NCBI GenBank assembly: GCA_026415535.1
Contig: JAOAGX010000004.1
Location: forward strand, 1 to 21,982
Length of the DNA stretch: 21,982 bases
DNA from: Armatimonadota bacterium
GTDB lineage: Bacteria; Armatimonadota; UBA5829
Reading direction: 5' to 3'
A program made the position numbers and the translations under genes. Positions 14,567-21,709 of the stretch are shown here, one piece after another. Within the stretch, counting starts at the first letter, position 1; each line of letters starts with the position of its first letter. The notes beneath the pieces are model-generated. The model was not told the DNA's origin. It saw only the letters and a list, made by a program, of their open reading frames with translations, and did no database searches.

Positions 14567-14670
14567 ACCGAGCGTAAGCTATGAACGCTCGCCCGGGACC
14601 GCAACCCCTCCGAACTCAGGAACTACGGATCGCAAGGTCGCAAACCTGCTTTGTAAGCGCGATTTCCCGA

Positions 14671-14688
14671 TGAGGACTGTAGTCCTCA
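14671..14688. repeat. 7 bp inverted repeat TGAGGAC-TGTA-GTCCTCA
   Basis: Perfect arms surround a four-base loop, flanked by CGCG on both sides. The form resembles short dispersed 'GGACTGTAGTCC' palindromes known from intergenic DNA of several environmental bacteria. It is one of several palindromes in the pilQ-pilB spacer. Confidence 0.5.
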
Positions 14689-14738
14689 ACCGCGTTCTGG
14701 GTCTATATCCGGAGCAATCGCGTACGATCCAGGCTTTG

Positions 14739-14776
14739 GGAGTTGGGAACCAGTAATTTGTTCCACCTCCAACTCC
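14739..14776. repeat. 8 bp inverted repeat next to the pilQ stop
   Basis: GGAGTTGG (14739-14746) and CCAACTCC (14769-14776) are exact complements around 22 bases, just 14 bp beyond the pilQ stop codon. A role in transcript ending or as part of a mobile palindrome is possible. No T-run follows on the minus strand. Confidence 0.45.
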
Positions 14777-14789
14777 TAATTACCAATTC

Positions 14790-17501
14790 CTAGTCCTGGA
14801 GGGTCGAGGCCGTAATGAACATCACCACCTCGGTGTGGTCCTTGGTTGTACTCTTGTGCCTGAATAGGTGCCCCAAAAGCGGCAAGTCGCCAAGTATGGG
14901 CACTTTCCTCATCTCCTCGATTTCATCGTTTCTGATCAGACCGCCGATGACAATAGTTTCGCCACTCTTAACACGGACTACGTGATCTGTGAAGCGGCTT
15001 GAGACTATAGGAAGCGTCACTCCTTGCTCAACGCTGAGCTTGAGAGTGCTGACTTCCGGATGCAGATAGAGCGTTATGTAGCCATCATCGTTAATCTCGC
15101 CGACAACAACCATCTGTACGCCCACGCGCTTAGTATCGGTTATGATATTCTGACCTGTGGGCGTGACCTCTATTCGCTGGATGTACGTGACTTCATCGCC
15201 GACGAAGAACACGCCCGGGTTTCGCTCAAGACAAACGATGCTCGGAGAGGCAAGCAACTCTGCATCACCGCTGGTGATAAGTGCGTCCAGCTTGGCGGAG
15301 AAATTCCACGGCAGCCTATACATCCTGTTGTGCGGGATCTTAACATTCTGCTTGTTCTGAGGACCGGGAGCCATGTCTGTTGCCTTATCGAAGTCGGTAA
15401 AGCCCTCGGCCGCTCCGTAATCTCCCCATTTCCAAGTGAGACCTAGTGCCTTCTCTCCGTTCCTGCTGATGCTTGTGATTTTTGAGTCTATTTTGATCTG
15501 GGGGGCTTTGACATCCAATTGAGCGGCAAGCTCCATAGCTTTTGCCACAGACTTTTCGTCTCCAACAATCACCATTGTTCGAGAACCCATGACCGGGCCG
15601 GCCGCGCCTCTAGACGTCCCCCCGGCGCCCTGCTCCCCTGGCGTTTTATCTTTCGAACCGGATGAGCCTGATTTGCCCGTAGTATCGAAGTCGCGCTCTA
15701 CCTGCGGCGCCTGACCCGAGGTAGCCTTTGCAGACTTGAACCTGACCAGCTCAAAATCACTTGTGGGTGCGAAGACAATGTCAACACCCGGAACGAGAGC
15801 CATGATAGTTTGCGCCAACTGAGTCGGGCTCGCGAACTTTACGCGATAAACGCTCCTAGTACTCTCGATCGTCTGAGCACGCAGCGTAGCCTCGAACTGT
15901 TCCGCCAGTGCCCGCGCTTCTTTGACCGATAATTCGGGCCCCGCCAAAACTAACAGATTGTTCTTTAGCCCGACCTGGGGCTGGCCATCTTTTGTCTCGG
16001 CCGTACCCTTCGCACTAGCCTCAACGCCAACCTTGCTCACGGCAACATCTGGAAAGCGGCTTTTCAAGAGGGCTATCACGTCATCGGCCTTGGCGTAACT
16101 GATCTTAATGATCTCCGTCTTTGAGTCGGGGCCGGCTCCGCTGGTAAGAGTGCGAAGGGATTCCTTGGTCGAAACCAAGTAAGTGTCATTCTCCTTGGTG
16201 TACGTATAGCCGCTCAGTTTGGCCACATAGTCAAGTGCTTCTTCCAACCCAACGTTGGAAAGGCTTACAGTAACCTGACCGGTGACGTCCTTGCCAGCGA
16301 CGATGTTGTATCCGCTCTGCACAGAAAGAGCTTTCAGCACGTCGTTGATGTCTGCGGCTAGGAAGTTGACGGATATTTTGCGCTCGTTGCGAGGAGTTTC
16401 GGCCCTACCGGTAACTCGAATACCGCCGCGCGAGGATGGTGCGGGAAGTCGTTCAACAGGCGGCTCAGCAGCACGTACAGACGCATCGGTCGTTTCGGTT
16501 ATTCCCAACACACTCACCCGCGGCTCGGCATTTGCCGCGGTGACAGGAGTGGATGCCGAAGTCGTAGTCACCGGCGCAAGAGTCGGCACATCAACTACCT
16601 TCTTATTAGCGGTAAATACTTTAGGCGCACGTAATTTCGCAGCAATAGCCCTGTATGCTTCACGACGCTCCTCGCGCAACTGCGCAATCTTCTCGGGATC
16701 GATCGGCTCAGCAACCTTCGCAGTATCCGCCAGCGAAGTATCGACCTGCCCTGGCTCGACAGTCGGCTTGGTTTCAACCTGAGGTTGAGTATTAGGCAAC
16801 TCAGGCACTAAACTCACCTTTGGTTCGCTCAACGAGGCAACACCAGGTACGCGAGGCAAACGTGATTTTGCGGCAATAGCCCTGTATGCTGCACGGCGCT
16901 CCTCGCGCAACTGTGCAACCTTCTCGGGATCAATCGGCGCTGAAACCTTCGCAGTATTTTTGAGCGGGATATCGCCTTGCGTTGGCTCGACCGGTGGTTT
17001 AACCTCGGTCGGAGTTGAAACACCCGCAGGTTCTGATTTGAAAGCCGGATTGCGCTCGACTAAAGGCGTTACGGCAGGCTTTGCTCCTGCCTTCATCACG
17101 TGTATCTCCACCCGTCTTCGATCTGCTGACCAGTGGGTAGCATAGTCGAGATAACGAACAGTGTTGACAACTATTCGTGAGATCGGAGGACTGGCTCGAA
17201 AGTTCGAGTACTTTACAGAGCGAATTCCGCCGCTTCGTATGTGGACCAAACGTCCTTTGATCTCCAAAGGACCTCGGAATTGGAATCCCACGTACTTGCC
17301 GGAATTAGATACAATGGGCACAAACCGCAACGCACATTTGCCTTGAACCGCAATGACAACACGGTCGGCCTTGTTGGTAATACCAATTCCGGTAATGACA
17401 CTGGCGGACAACTCAGAGCCAACCAACAGCGCAACAAAGACCACCGCGGCCAGTATCAGCCTCCAGGCCGACCCCTCTCGTGTCAAGTTGCTACTTCGCA
17501 T
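14790..17501 (-). CDS. pilQ: Type IV pilus secretin PilQ
   Basis: This 903-residue outer-membrane channel is where the pilus exits. A signal peptide (about 1-33, LILAAVVFVALLVGSELSAS) is followed by an AMIN-like domain (about 33-135), a Pro/Thr/Ala-rich linker (about 140-370), a secretin N0/STN domain (375-446, NFLAADINDVLKALSVQSGYN), secretin N-domains (to about 665) and the secretin beta-barrel (about 735-900, with VPILGDLPLLGHLFRHK at 867-883). The linker holds two copies of a 42-residue unit (171-212 and 248-289) containing AxPIDPEKxAQLREERRxAYRAIAAK. A Gly/Ser-rich stretch at 607-640 lies inside the N-domain. The start overlaps the end of pilP by 11 bases. The protein is longer than many PilQ because of the linker. 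Confidence 0.95.
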   Translation of the reverse strand: MRSSNLTREGSAWRLILAAVVFVALLVGSELSASVITGIGITNKADRVVIAVQGKCALRFVPIVSNSGKYVGFQFRGPLEIKGRLVHIRSGGIRSVKYSNFRASPPISRIVVNTVRYLDYATHWSADRRRVEIHVMKAGAKPAVTPLVERNPAFKSEPAGVSTPTEVKPPVEPTQGDIPLKNTAKVSAPIDPEKVAQLREERRAAYRAIAAKSRLPRVPGVASLSEPKVSLVPELPNTQPQVETKPTVEPGQVDTSLADTAKVAEPIDPEKIAQLREERREAYRAIAAKLRAPKVFTANKKVVDVPTLAPVTTTSASTPVTAANAEPRVSVLGITETTDASVRAAEPPVERLPAPSSRGGIRVTGRAETPRNERKISVNFLAADINDVLKALSVQSGYNIVAGKDVTGQVTVSLSNVGLEEALDYVAKLSGYTYTKENDTYLVSTKESLRTLTSGAGPDSKTEIIKISYAKADDVIALLKSRFPDVAVSKVGVEASAKGTAETKDGQPQVGLKNNLLVLAGPELSVKEARALAEQFEATLRAQTIESTRSVYRVKFASPTQLAQTIMALVPGVDIVFAPTSDFELVRFKSAKATSGQAPQVERDFDTTGKSGSSGSKDKTPGEQGAGGTSRGAAGPVMGSRTMVIVGDEKSVAKAMELAAQLDVKAPQIKIDSKITSISRNGEKALGLTWKWGDYGAAEGFTDFDKATDMAPGPQNKQNVKIPHNRMYRLPWNFSAKLDALITSGDAELLASPSIVCLERNPGVFFVGDEVTYIQRIEVTPTGQNIITDTKRVGVQMVVVGEINDDGYITLYLHPEVSTLKLSVEQGVTLPIVSSRFTDHVVRVKSGETIVIGGLIRNDEIEEMRKVPILGDLPLLGHLFRHKSTTKDHTEVVMFITASTLQD
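16635..16991 (-). repeat. Duplicated 42-codon unit inside pilQ
   Basis: Nucleotides 16866-16991 and 16635-16760 encode near-identical units, 77 codons apart start to start. The DNA is also strongly similar, for example GCAATAGCCCTGTATGCT in both, so the duplication is fairly recent. The highly charged REERRxAYRAIA core is predicted to be helical. Confidence 0.8.
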
Positions 17502-18168
17502 TCTTCGATCCTCCTAGTCTGACAGGGATATGTCGGTTCTTGTAGACCAGGACCGCCCCGTCACCGGTCACGGAAGCGACTTGGTAGCGTCCGTCGATTG
17601 TCTGGCCTTCTTTGACAATATACCTGCCTGTATTGCCTATTCTGATGATGGCGACATTCTGCTCTCCTCGAACGATGCCTGTTAGAACGATGTCTTCTTC
17701 CTGTTCGGGTTTCTCCTCTCGCACCGGCTGCGCGCGAGTTGTTTCACTGCGTTGTTGGAAAGGGTTAAGCGGTCTTAAATCGATTTGCGGAACCCTTGCC
17801 ATAGAGTTCTTGATATTGTTTAGTATTTTGGACACGCTCTTCGGCGAACTAGTGGTAGCTGGAGCAGCCGCGGCATTTTCTCCGGGAGGCAACTTCTGTG
17901 GTGCGAACGGGTCTCTGCGTACTGAAAGCTCGCCAAGGCCGGAATCGGTGCTCTCGCCGTACAACTCCGAGGAGATGCACGCGTGTGATCCGTCCAGCGG
18001 GTTTCTGTCGGACTCTGCCGAATCTTTAACCTTAGTCTCGGACTTGCTTGCCGGATGCTTGCTTGTCCGCTTGGGGGCCATTAGGCTAAACGACAAATAG
18101 CCAATGCAGATCACTACCAGCACGCCGAGAACTGCCAACTGAACTGTTTGTTTCTTGTCTGTTTTCAT
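17491..18168 (-). CDS. pilP: PilP-like type IV pilus assembly protein
   Basis: This 225-residue protein should link the inner-membrane PilMNO complex to the PilQ secretin. It has an N-terminal membrane segment (about 11-30), a polar, disordered-looking stretch containing RRDPFAP (84-90), a motif typical of PilP, and a C-terminal beta domain (about 158-220, LTGIVRGEQNVAIIRIG, YIVKEGQTIDGRYQV) like the PilP/GspC homology region. Classical PilP is a lipoprotein, but I see no lipobox and the membrane helix seems uncleaved, so it is anchored more like GspC. Its ATG overlaps the pilO stop as ATGA, and its end overlaps pilQ by 11 bases, so translation is likely coupled. Confidence 0.85.
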   Translation of the reverse strand: MKTDKKQTVQLAVLGVLVVICIGYLSFSLMAPKRTSKHPASKSETKVKDSAESDRNPLDGSHACISSELYGESTDSGLGELSVRRDPFAPQKLPPGENAAAAPATTSSPKSVSKILNNIKNSMARVPQIDLRPLNPFQQRSETTRAQPVREEKPEQEEDIVLTGIVRGEQNVAIIRIGNTGRYIVKEGQTIDGRYQVASVTGDGAVLVYKNRHIPVRLGGSKNAK

Positions 18169-18908
18169 AGGCCCGCCACCACCTTTCCAGGCCCCGACAG
18201 TATCCGCGCGCGTGTATTCTCAAGCTTTCCAGTCTTGTTCTCCTCTTTCAGCAAGAACGCAGTTACTTTAAGCCTCATAGTGAGTGTGGGAGATACGAAC
18301 GTAGGTAGCCGACTGCCCGGCGGCTCCATCTCAACTTCATCCACCGCTATGATTTTGGGAAAGCTGGTGAGCTTGTATAGAAAGCCCAGCGCATCCATGT
18401 AGCGCCCCTGGAGCTCCAATTCGATCTTGAGCTCGTCGTAAGGCGGAGACTTGCTGGCGGATTTTTGGGGGGATTCAGACTTGGCCTCAGAAGCGGACTG
18501 CAAGTTGCCCTCCGACGCTTCTTTGCCGCTTGAAAGCGAGCGCTTCAAGGGTGTCTTCTTCTTTTCTAGGGAAGGGCGAACGGCTAGTACCTTAAGATTA
18601 ACCGAACGTCCGAGTTGCTCGAGCTGTTTCATGAGCGTCGGCACAAATTCCTGGGTTGAAACTGAAGTCTCTAGACAGCGTACTTGGCTACGTGCATCGA
18701 GGTATGCAAGCTTGGATGCCTCGAGTTTTTCGGCAATCTGTCGGCTTTCCTCGACACGTTTGGTCTTGGTCTCCATTTCAGAGACCGCGCTCTTCAATTT
18801 GCCGGCCACGGCTAAATATAGAAGCACGCATCCGAAAAGGATCACGACGGCGATAATCACCAGCATCGTAACCCCTTTCGAGCTGGCCCTAAGACTGAGT
18901 CCGGCCAT
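18165..18908 (-). CDS. pilO: Type IV pilus assembly protein PilO
   Basis: This 247-residue inner-membrane protein partners with PilN. It has one membrane helix (about 14-35), a coiled-coil-prone segment (about 37-105) and a C-terminal ferredoxin-like domain (about 157-222, ELKIELELQGRYMDALGFLYKLTSFPKIIAVDEV). Between them is a Ser/Lys/Glu-rich linker (about 113-156) longer than in common PilO proteins, which are near 200 residues. The start lies inside the end of pilN with a 20-base overlap. The ATGA overlap with pilP confirms the reading. Confidence 0.9.
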   Translation of the reverse strand: MAGLSLRASSKGVTMLVIIAVVILFGCVLLYLAVAGKLKSAVSEMETKTKRVEESRQIAEKLEASKLAYLDARSQVRCLETSVSTQEFVPTLMKQLEQLGRSVNLKVLAVRPSLEKKKTPLKRSLSSGKEASEGNLQSASEAKSESPQKSASKSPPYDELKIELELQGRYMDALGFLYKLTSFPKIIAVDEVEMEPPGSRLPTFVSPTLTMRLKVTAFLLKEENKTGKLENTRARILSGPGKVVAGL

Positions 18909-19494
18909 TGCTCTTGGCTCCTTTCGGCTTGTCGTCGCCTTTCATAACAGCCCCTACCGAGAACTCGATGGCGGGGCGTCCGTCAATTGAGTTTGGTTGA
19001 CTGTAGTAAAGATCCACCCTTTCGAAATCGGGGATTGCTGCCAGTCGCAGAATGGTCTCTCCAATTCTTGCCTGCGAGATCGATATACCGGTGAGATTCA
19101 CAGTAGCCCCGGCATCGTCTTTCTTTTCAGAAAGCCTGGTCTCTATGCGTGTCAAATAAGTGGACTGCGGTAGGCTCTGCGTCAAGCGGTCGAGGCTGTT
19201 GTACCACCTCATAGTGCGCTCCTTGGCTTTGTTGAGAAGCTCGAGTTTGGGCGCGAGTTTTCTGGTGGCGTTGTCGTATTCCTCGATCTGCCTAACGATT
19301 GGCCGGAGCCTGGCGAGTTGGACATCAAGTTCGCCAATGCGCGCGCGAGTTGTGATTAACTTTGTACAAACCCAGCCACCAAGCGCGACCGCACACACAA
19401 TCTCAGCCAGGATGACCGCCATAAGCCTCCGCATGTCGCGTTCCAAACGCCGTTTCTCGGCGCGACGCGGCGCGATCATGTTGATGGAAGGCAT
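18889..19494 (-). CDS. pilN: Type IV pilus assembly protein PilN
   Basis: This 201-residue bitopic inner-membrane protein begins MPSINMIAPRRAEKRR. The INMIAPRR stretch (4-11) corresponds to the conserved INLLPWR-like cytoplasmic peptide that inserts into PilM. One membrane helix lies at about 24-46, followed by a coiled coil and a C-terminal ferredoxin-like domain containing VNLTGISISQARIGETILRL. AAGGAG lies about 6 bases before the ATG. It follows pilM after 105 bp without a visible separate promoter. Confidence 0.92.
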   Translation of the reverse strand: MPSINMIAPRRAEKRRLERDMRRLMAVILAEIVCAVALGGWVCTKLITTRARIGELDVQLARLRPIVRQIEEYDNATRKLAPKLELLNKAKERTMRWYNSLDRLTQSLPQSTYLTRIETRLSEKKDDAGATVNLTGISISQARIGETILRLAAIPDFERVDLYYSQPNSIDGRPAIEFSVGAVMKGDDKPKGAKSNGRTQS

Positions 19495-19599
19495 CTAAGA
19501 ACTCCTTTCGCTCGATTATCAGCCATCCGCAAGCAGCGTTTTTCTATAAGAACCCTTTGCTACGTGTACCGTGGCAGCTAAAGCATGCCTAATTAATCG

Positions 19600-20721
19600 C
19601 TAGGCCGCTTTTTGCTTAACGTCGGCAATCAGCTCCTTAATGGCAAGTCCGGCTCCGATAGCCAAAACGGGCCGGTGCTTGTCCAAAAAATCCGGGCTGA
19701 GCTTCTCTATGGAAATTGCACTGTCTTCGAATAGCCTAGCAACCTCGGTCGGTATTCCCAGCTTGGAAGACATATATCTGTCCATGCCGAGCATTCTGGC
19801 CGAACCACCAGTTAGGATGACCTTACCGACAAAAGCTTCGGTGTGACCTTCAGGAAACTGGGAATGGTAAAAGTTGATCGAACGACGGATCTCGCGGATC
19901 AACTCGTCGATCAATGGCTGTACGACTCTCCAGCTTCGACATTCCGAATCCCCTGAGTCAAGCTCGTCGAGCGGGCACTGTCGCGCCATTTCGAGCTTCA
20001 TCTGCTCCGACTCGTCGAAAGAAGCCCCGGTGAGGTTCTTAATCGCATTCGTGAAACTATCGCCGGCAATTGGAATGTTTCGCGTTAGCGCGAACTCTCC
20101 GCGGCTAACCACATTTACGTCCGTGTGGCTGGCACCCATGTCGACAAGCGCGACCGTCTCGTGTAAGTACCGGTCGGACGAGCTGAGCTCGACGACTGAT
20201 CTTATTAGGGCAAACGCCTCTACGTCGATGGCAAGTGGCTCCAACCCAGCAGATTCCAGCACCGCAACGCGGCTGTCGATCATCTCGCGCGGCGCTGCTA
20301 CCAACCAAACGTTCATCTGCCCCGGTTCTTCTGCGTCACCAATGATTTCGAACTCGACGACGCTGTCCTCGATGGAACTGGAAACGTACTTGCTGGCTTC
20401 GTATTTGATCGACTTTCTGAGTACCGCCTCGGTCATCTTAGGAAACTGAACTTGGCGGACTATTACCTGCGACCCGGATATACCGCATATTGCCCCCGTC
20501 GCTCTGATGCCAGCCTCGCGCAGTAGTCCACGGATTGCTGCGGCCACCTCGTGGACGTTGGTTATAACGCCGTCCTTCATTGTCTCTCTGGGACAAGGCT
20601 CGACCGCAGCCGCAGCGACTTCCCATCCTTGGGTGGTTGGAGTCACCTCAACAGCTTTTATAAAGCTCGAACCAATGTCAATACCAACAGTTGATTCCTT
20701 GCTGAAAAGTGAGCTTAGCAC
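19600..20721 (-). CDS. pilM: Type IV pilus assembly protein PilM (actin-like ATPase)
   Basis: This 373-residue cytoplasmic actin/FtsA-fold protein binds the PilN N-terminus and helps align the pilus machine. Nucleotide-binding motifs are GIDIGSSFIK (13-22), VDMGASHTDV (193-202) and LTGGSARM (303-310). PKMTEAVLRKSIKYEASKYV is typical of PilM. The start is a GTG at 20721 with GGAGG 11 bases upstream, a slightly long spacing. It is the first gene of the minus-strand pilus cluster. Its upstream region is shared with the divergent perR-like gene. Confidence 0.94.
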   Translation of the reverse strand: MLSSLFSKESTVGIDIGSSFIKAVEVTPTTQGWEVAAAAVEPCPRETMKDGVITNVHEVAAAIRGLLREAGIRATGAICGISGSQVIVRQVQFPKMTEAVLRKSIKYEASKYVSSSIEDSVVEFEIIGDAEEPGQMNVWLVAAPREMIDSRVAVLESAGLEPLAIDVEAFALIRSVVELSSSDRYLHETVALVDMGASHTDVNVVSRGEFALTRNIPIAGDSFTNAIKNLTGASFDESEQMKLEMARQCPLDELDSGDSECRSWRVVQPLIDELIREIRRSINFYHSQFPEGHTEAFVGKVILTGGSARMLGMDRYMSSKLGIPTEVARLFEDSAISIEKLSPDFLDKHRPVLAIGAGLAIKELIADVKQKAA

Positions 20722-21078
20722 GCGAGATGAAACCTCCTACAGATTGCGAGACCGACCACAACTAGCCGGCCTCCTACATAGATTATCGTCAGTGACAACC
20801 CGAACTGTAGCTCTAGTGTAGGTAGAAAATGAAGATCAGGGAATGTTACGGGGATTTGAGAACAGGTGTGAGGAAGGCGCCAACAAAACCTTTATTGTCA
20901 TAAAGCTAGCTTCTCAGTGTTAGACCGTTCACTATCAATAAACCGGCTACTACACAGGGATTGATTATGTTGACCCCTCGAGATGCGGACTACTCGCCGC
21001 GTTGAAAATGACGCCCAGCTAAGGGAGGGCATTTTGTAAAGCCGTTGGAACGCAATTCTGAAGCGCCACCTAGAAATA

Positions 21079-21110
21079 TCATTCCGAGCGGAGTGAAGAA
21101 TCCACCACGA
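21079..21110. repeat. Dispersed intergenic repeat, 'ATTCCGAGCGGAGTGAAGAATC' type
   Basis: CATTCCGAGCGGAGTGAAGA, then ATCC, is a variant of the element at 2436-2460 read on the other strand. The GAGCG-GAGTGAAG core is the common form found between genes in many genomes. It shows the same family on both sides of the pilus cluster. Confidence 0.55.
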
Positions 21111-21137
21111 TACATTCTGCCGTTTACGAAATAGGGG

Positions 21138-21166
21138 TTGATATGTGTAAGCAATCAAGTTAATAT
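21138..21166 (+). promoter_or_regulatory. Likely promoter of the PerR-like gene
   Basis: TTGATA (21138-21143) and TAATAT (21161-21166) are separated by 17 bases. The -35 matches consensus at 5 of 6 and the -10 at 4 of 6. Transcription would begin near 21173, leaving a leader of about 33 nt before the ATG at 21206. Confidence 0.4.
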
Positions 21167-21171
21167 TGTAC

Positions 21172-21197
21172 ACTATTTAGGATTTTATACTATTTAG
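21172..21197 (+). promoter_or_regulatory. Direct repeat ACTATTTAG x2, possible PerR-type operator
   Basis: ACTATTTAG occurs at 21172-21180 and 21189-21197, 17 bases apart start to start, in very AT-rich DNA just after the predicted transcription start. The position suits autorepression. It is not a clear copy of the known palindromic Per or Fur box, so the binding protein is a guess. Confidence 0.35.
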
Positions 21198-21205
21198 TAG
21201 TTATT

Positions 21206-21688
21206 ATGGATACTGGCTATAGAGAGCAAATTAACCAACTTGACCGCCTCAGAAAAGCGCTCAAGAGCGTCGGTATGAAGCTTACATACCAGCGAATGGT
21301 GGTTTTTGAGGAGGTAGCAAAGACCAACCAGCACCCCGATGCCGAGGCTGTCTACGAAGCAGTCCGCCGCCACATACCGTCCGTATCGCTTGATACTGTC
21401 TATCGCACCCTTTGGCTGCTAAGAGATTTGGGCCTTATCAGGACGCTTGGACCTCAACGGGAGAAGGCGCGCTTCGATGCCAATCCCCACCGGCATCATC
21501 ATTTCGTATGCAACGCGTGCGGTACCGCCTTCGATTTCGACAGCCCGCAGTTTGACGAGCTGACTGTGTCGTACAAGCTAGAACTAGTGGGACAGGTGCA
21601 AACGGCGCATGTAGAACTGCGAGGAATTTGTCGCCATTGTTTGGAAAGCATGCCACTTAGGCAAGAGAAAGAAGCAAAAGAAGCATGA
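21206..21688 (+). CDS. PerR-type peroxide-sensing Fur-family repressor
   Basis: This 160-residue dimeric metal-dependent repressor has an N-terminal winged helix (about 15-85, MKLTYQRMVVFEEV, SLDTVYRTLWLLRDLGLI) and a C-terminal dimerisation domain. Aligned by hand with Bacillus subtilis PerR, all regulatory metal ligands are kept: H43, D91, H97, H99 and D110, matching H37, D85, H91, H93 and D104. The structural zinc cysteines are C102, C105, C142 and C145. The Asp at 91 and 110 and the pairing with a peroxiredoxin favour PerR over Fur. The ATG at 21206 lacks a clear ribosome site, so initiation may be weak. It is probably cotranscribed with the peroxiredoxin, 21 bp downstream. Confidence 0.88.
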   Translation: MDTGYREQINQLDRLRKALKSVGMKLTYQRMVVFEEVAKTNQHPDAEAVYEAVRRHIPSVSLDTVYRTLWLLRDLGLIRTLGPQREKARFDANPHRHHHFVCNACGTAFDFDSPQFDELTVSYKLELVGQVQTAHVELRGICRHCLESMPLRQEKEAKEA

Positions 21689-21709
21689 ATTTCAAAGGAG
21701 GAATTGGAA

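Larger units (their letters stand above)
14437..14789. other. Palindrome-rich spacer between pilQ and pilB
   Basis: This 353 bp insert interrupts an otherwise compact pilus cluster. It contains near-repeats CAGTTATCAGTGGTCGGTTATCAG (14436-14461), split here only by small changes, plus a perfect 15 bp hairpin (14534-14566), a 7 bp hairpin (14671-14688) and an 8 bp inverted repeat (14739-14776), listed separately. No gene or consensus promoter is seen. The mosaic looks like accumulated intergenic repeats, and may stabilise or separate the pilQ and pilB parts of the transcript. Confidence 0.6.
20722..21205. other. Divergent spacer between pilM and the PerR-like gene
   Basis: This 484 bp gap should contain the promoter for the pilus cluster (minus) and the promoter for the PerR-like gene (plus). 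A GATAAT box (minus, 20782-20787) is present but has no good -35 partner, so I do not call a pilM promoter. A dispersed repeat lies at 21079-21110. The plus-strand promoter and repeats near 21138-21197 are listed separately. No gene is seen. Confidence 0.55.

Noticed and set aside
14437..14604. 56-residue N-terminal extension of PilB
   Set aside because: It is encoded by palindromic spacer DNA and does not resemble PilB N-termini.
20782..20810. pilM promoter with GATAAT as -10
   Set aside because: The -35 position holds CTACAG, which does not match consensus, so the promoter is not supported.
20898..21173. 91-codon minus-strand frame between pilM and the PerR-like gene
   Set aside because: It runs through a dispersed repeat (giving ILHSARNDIS-type residues) and has no ribosome site or known motif.
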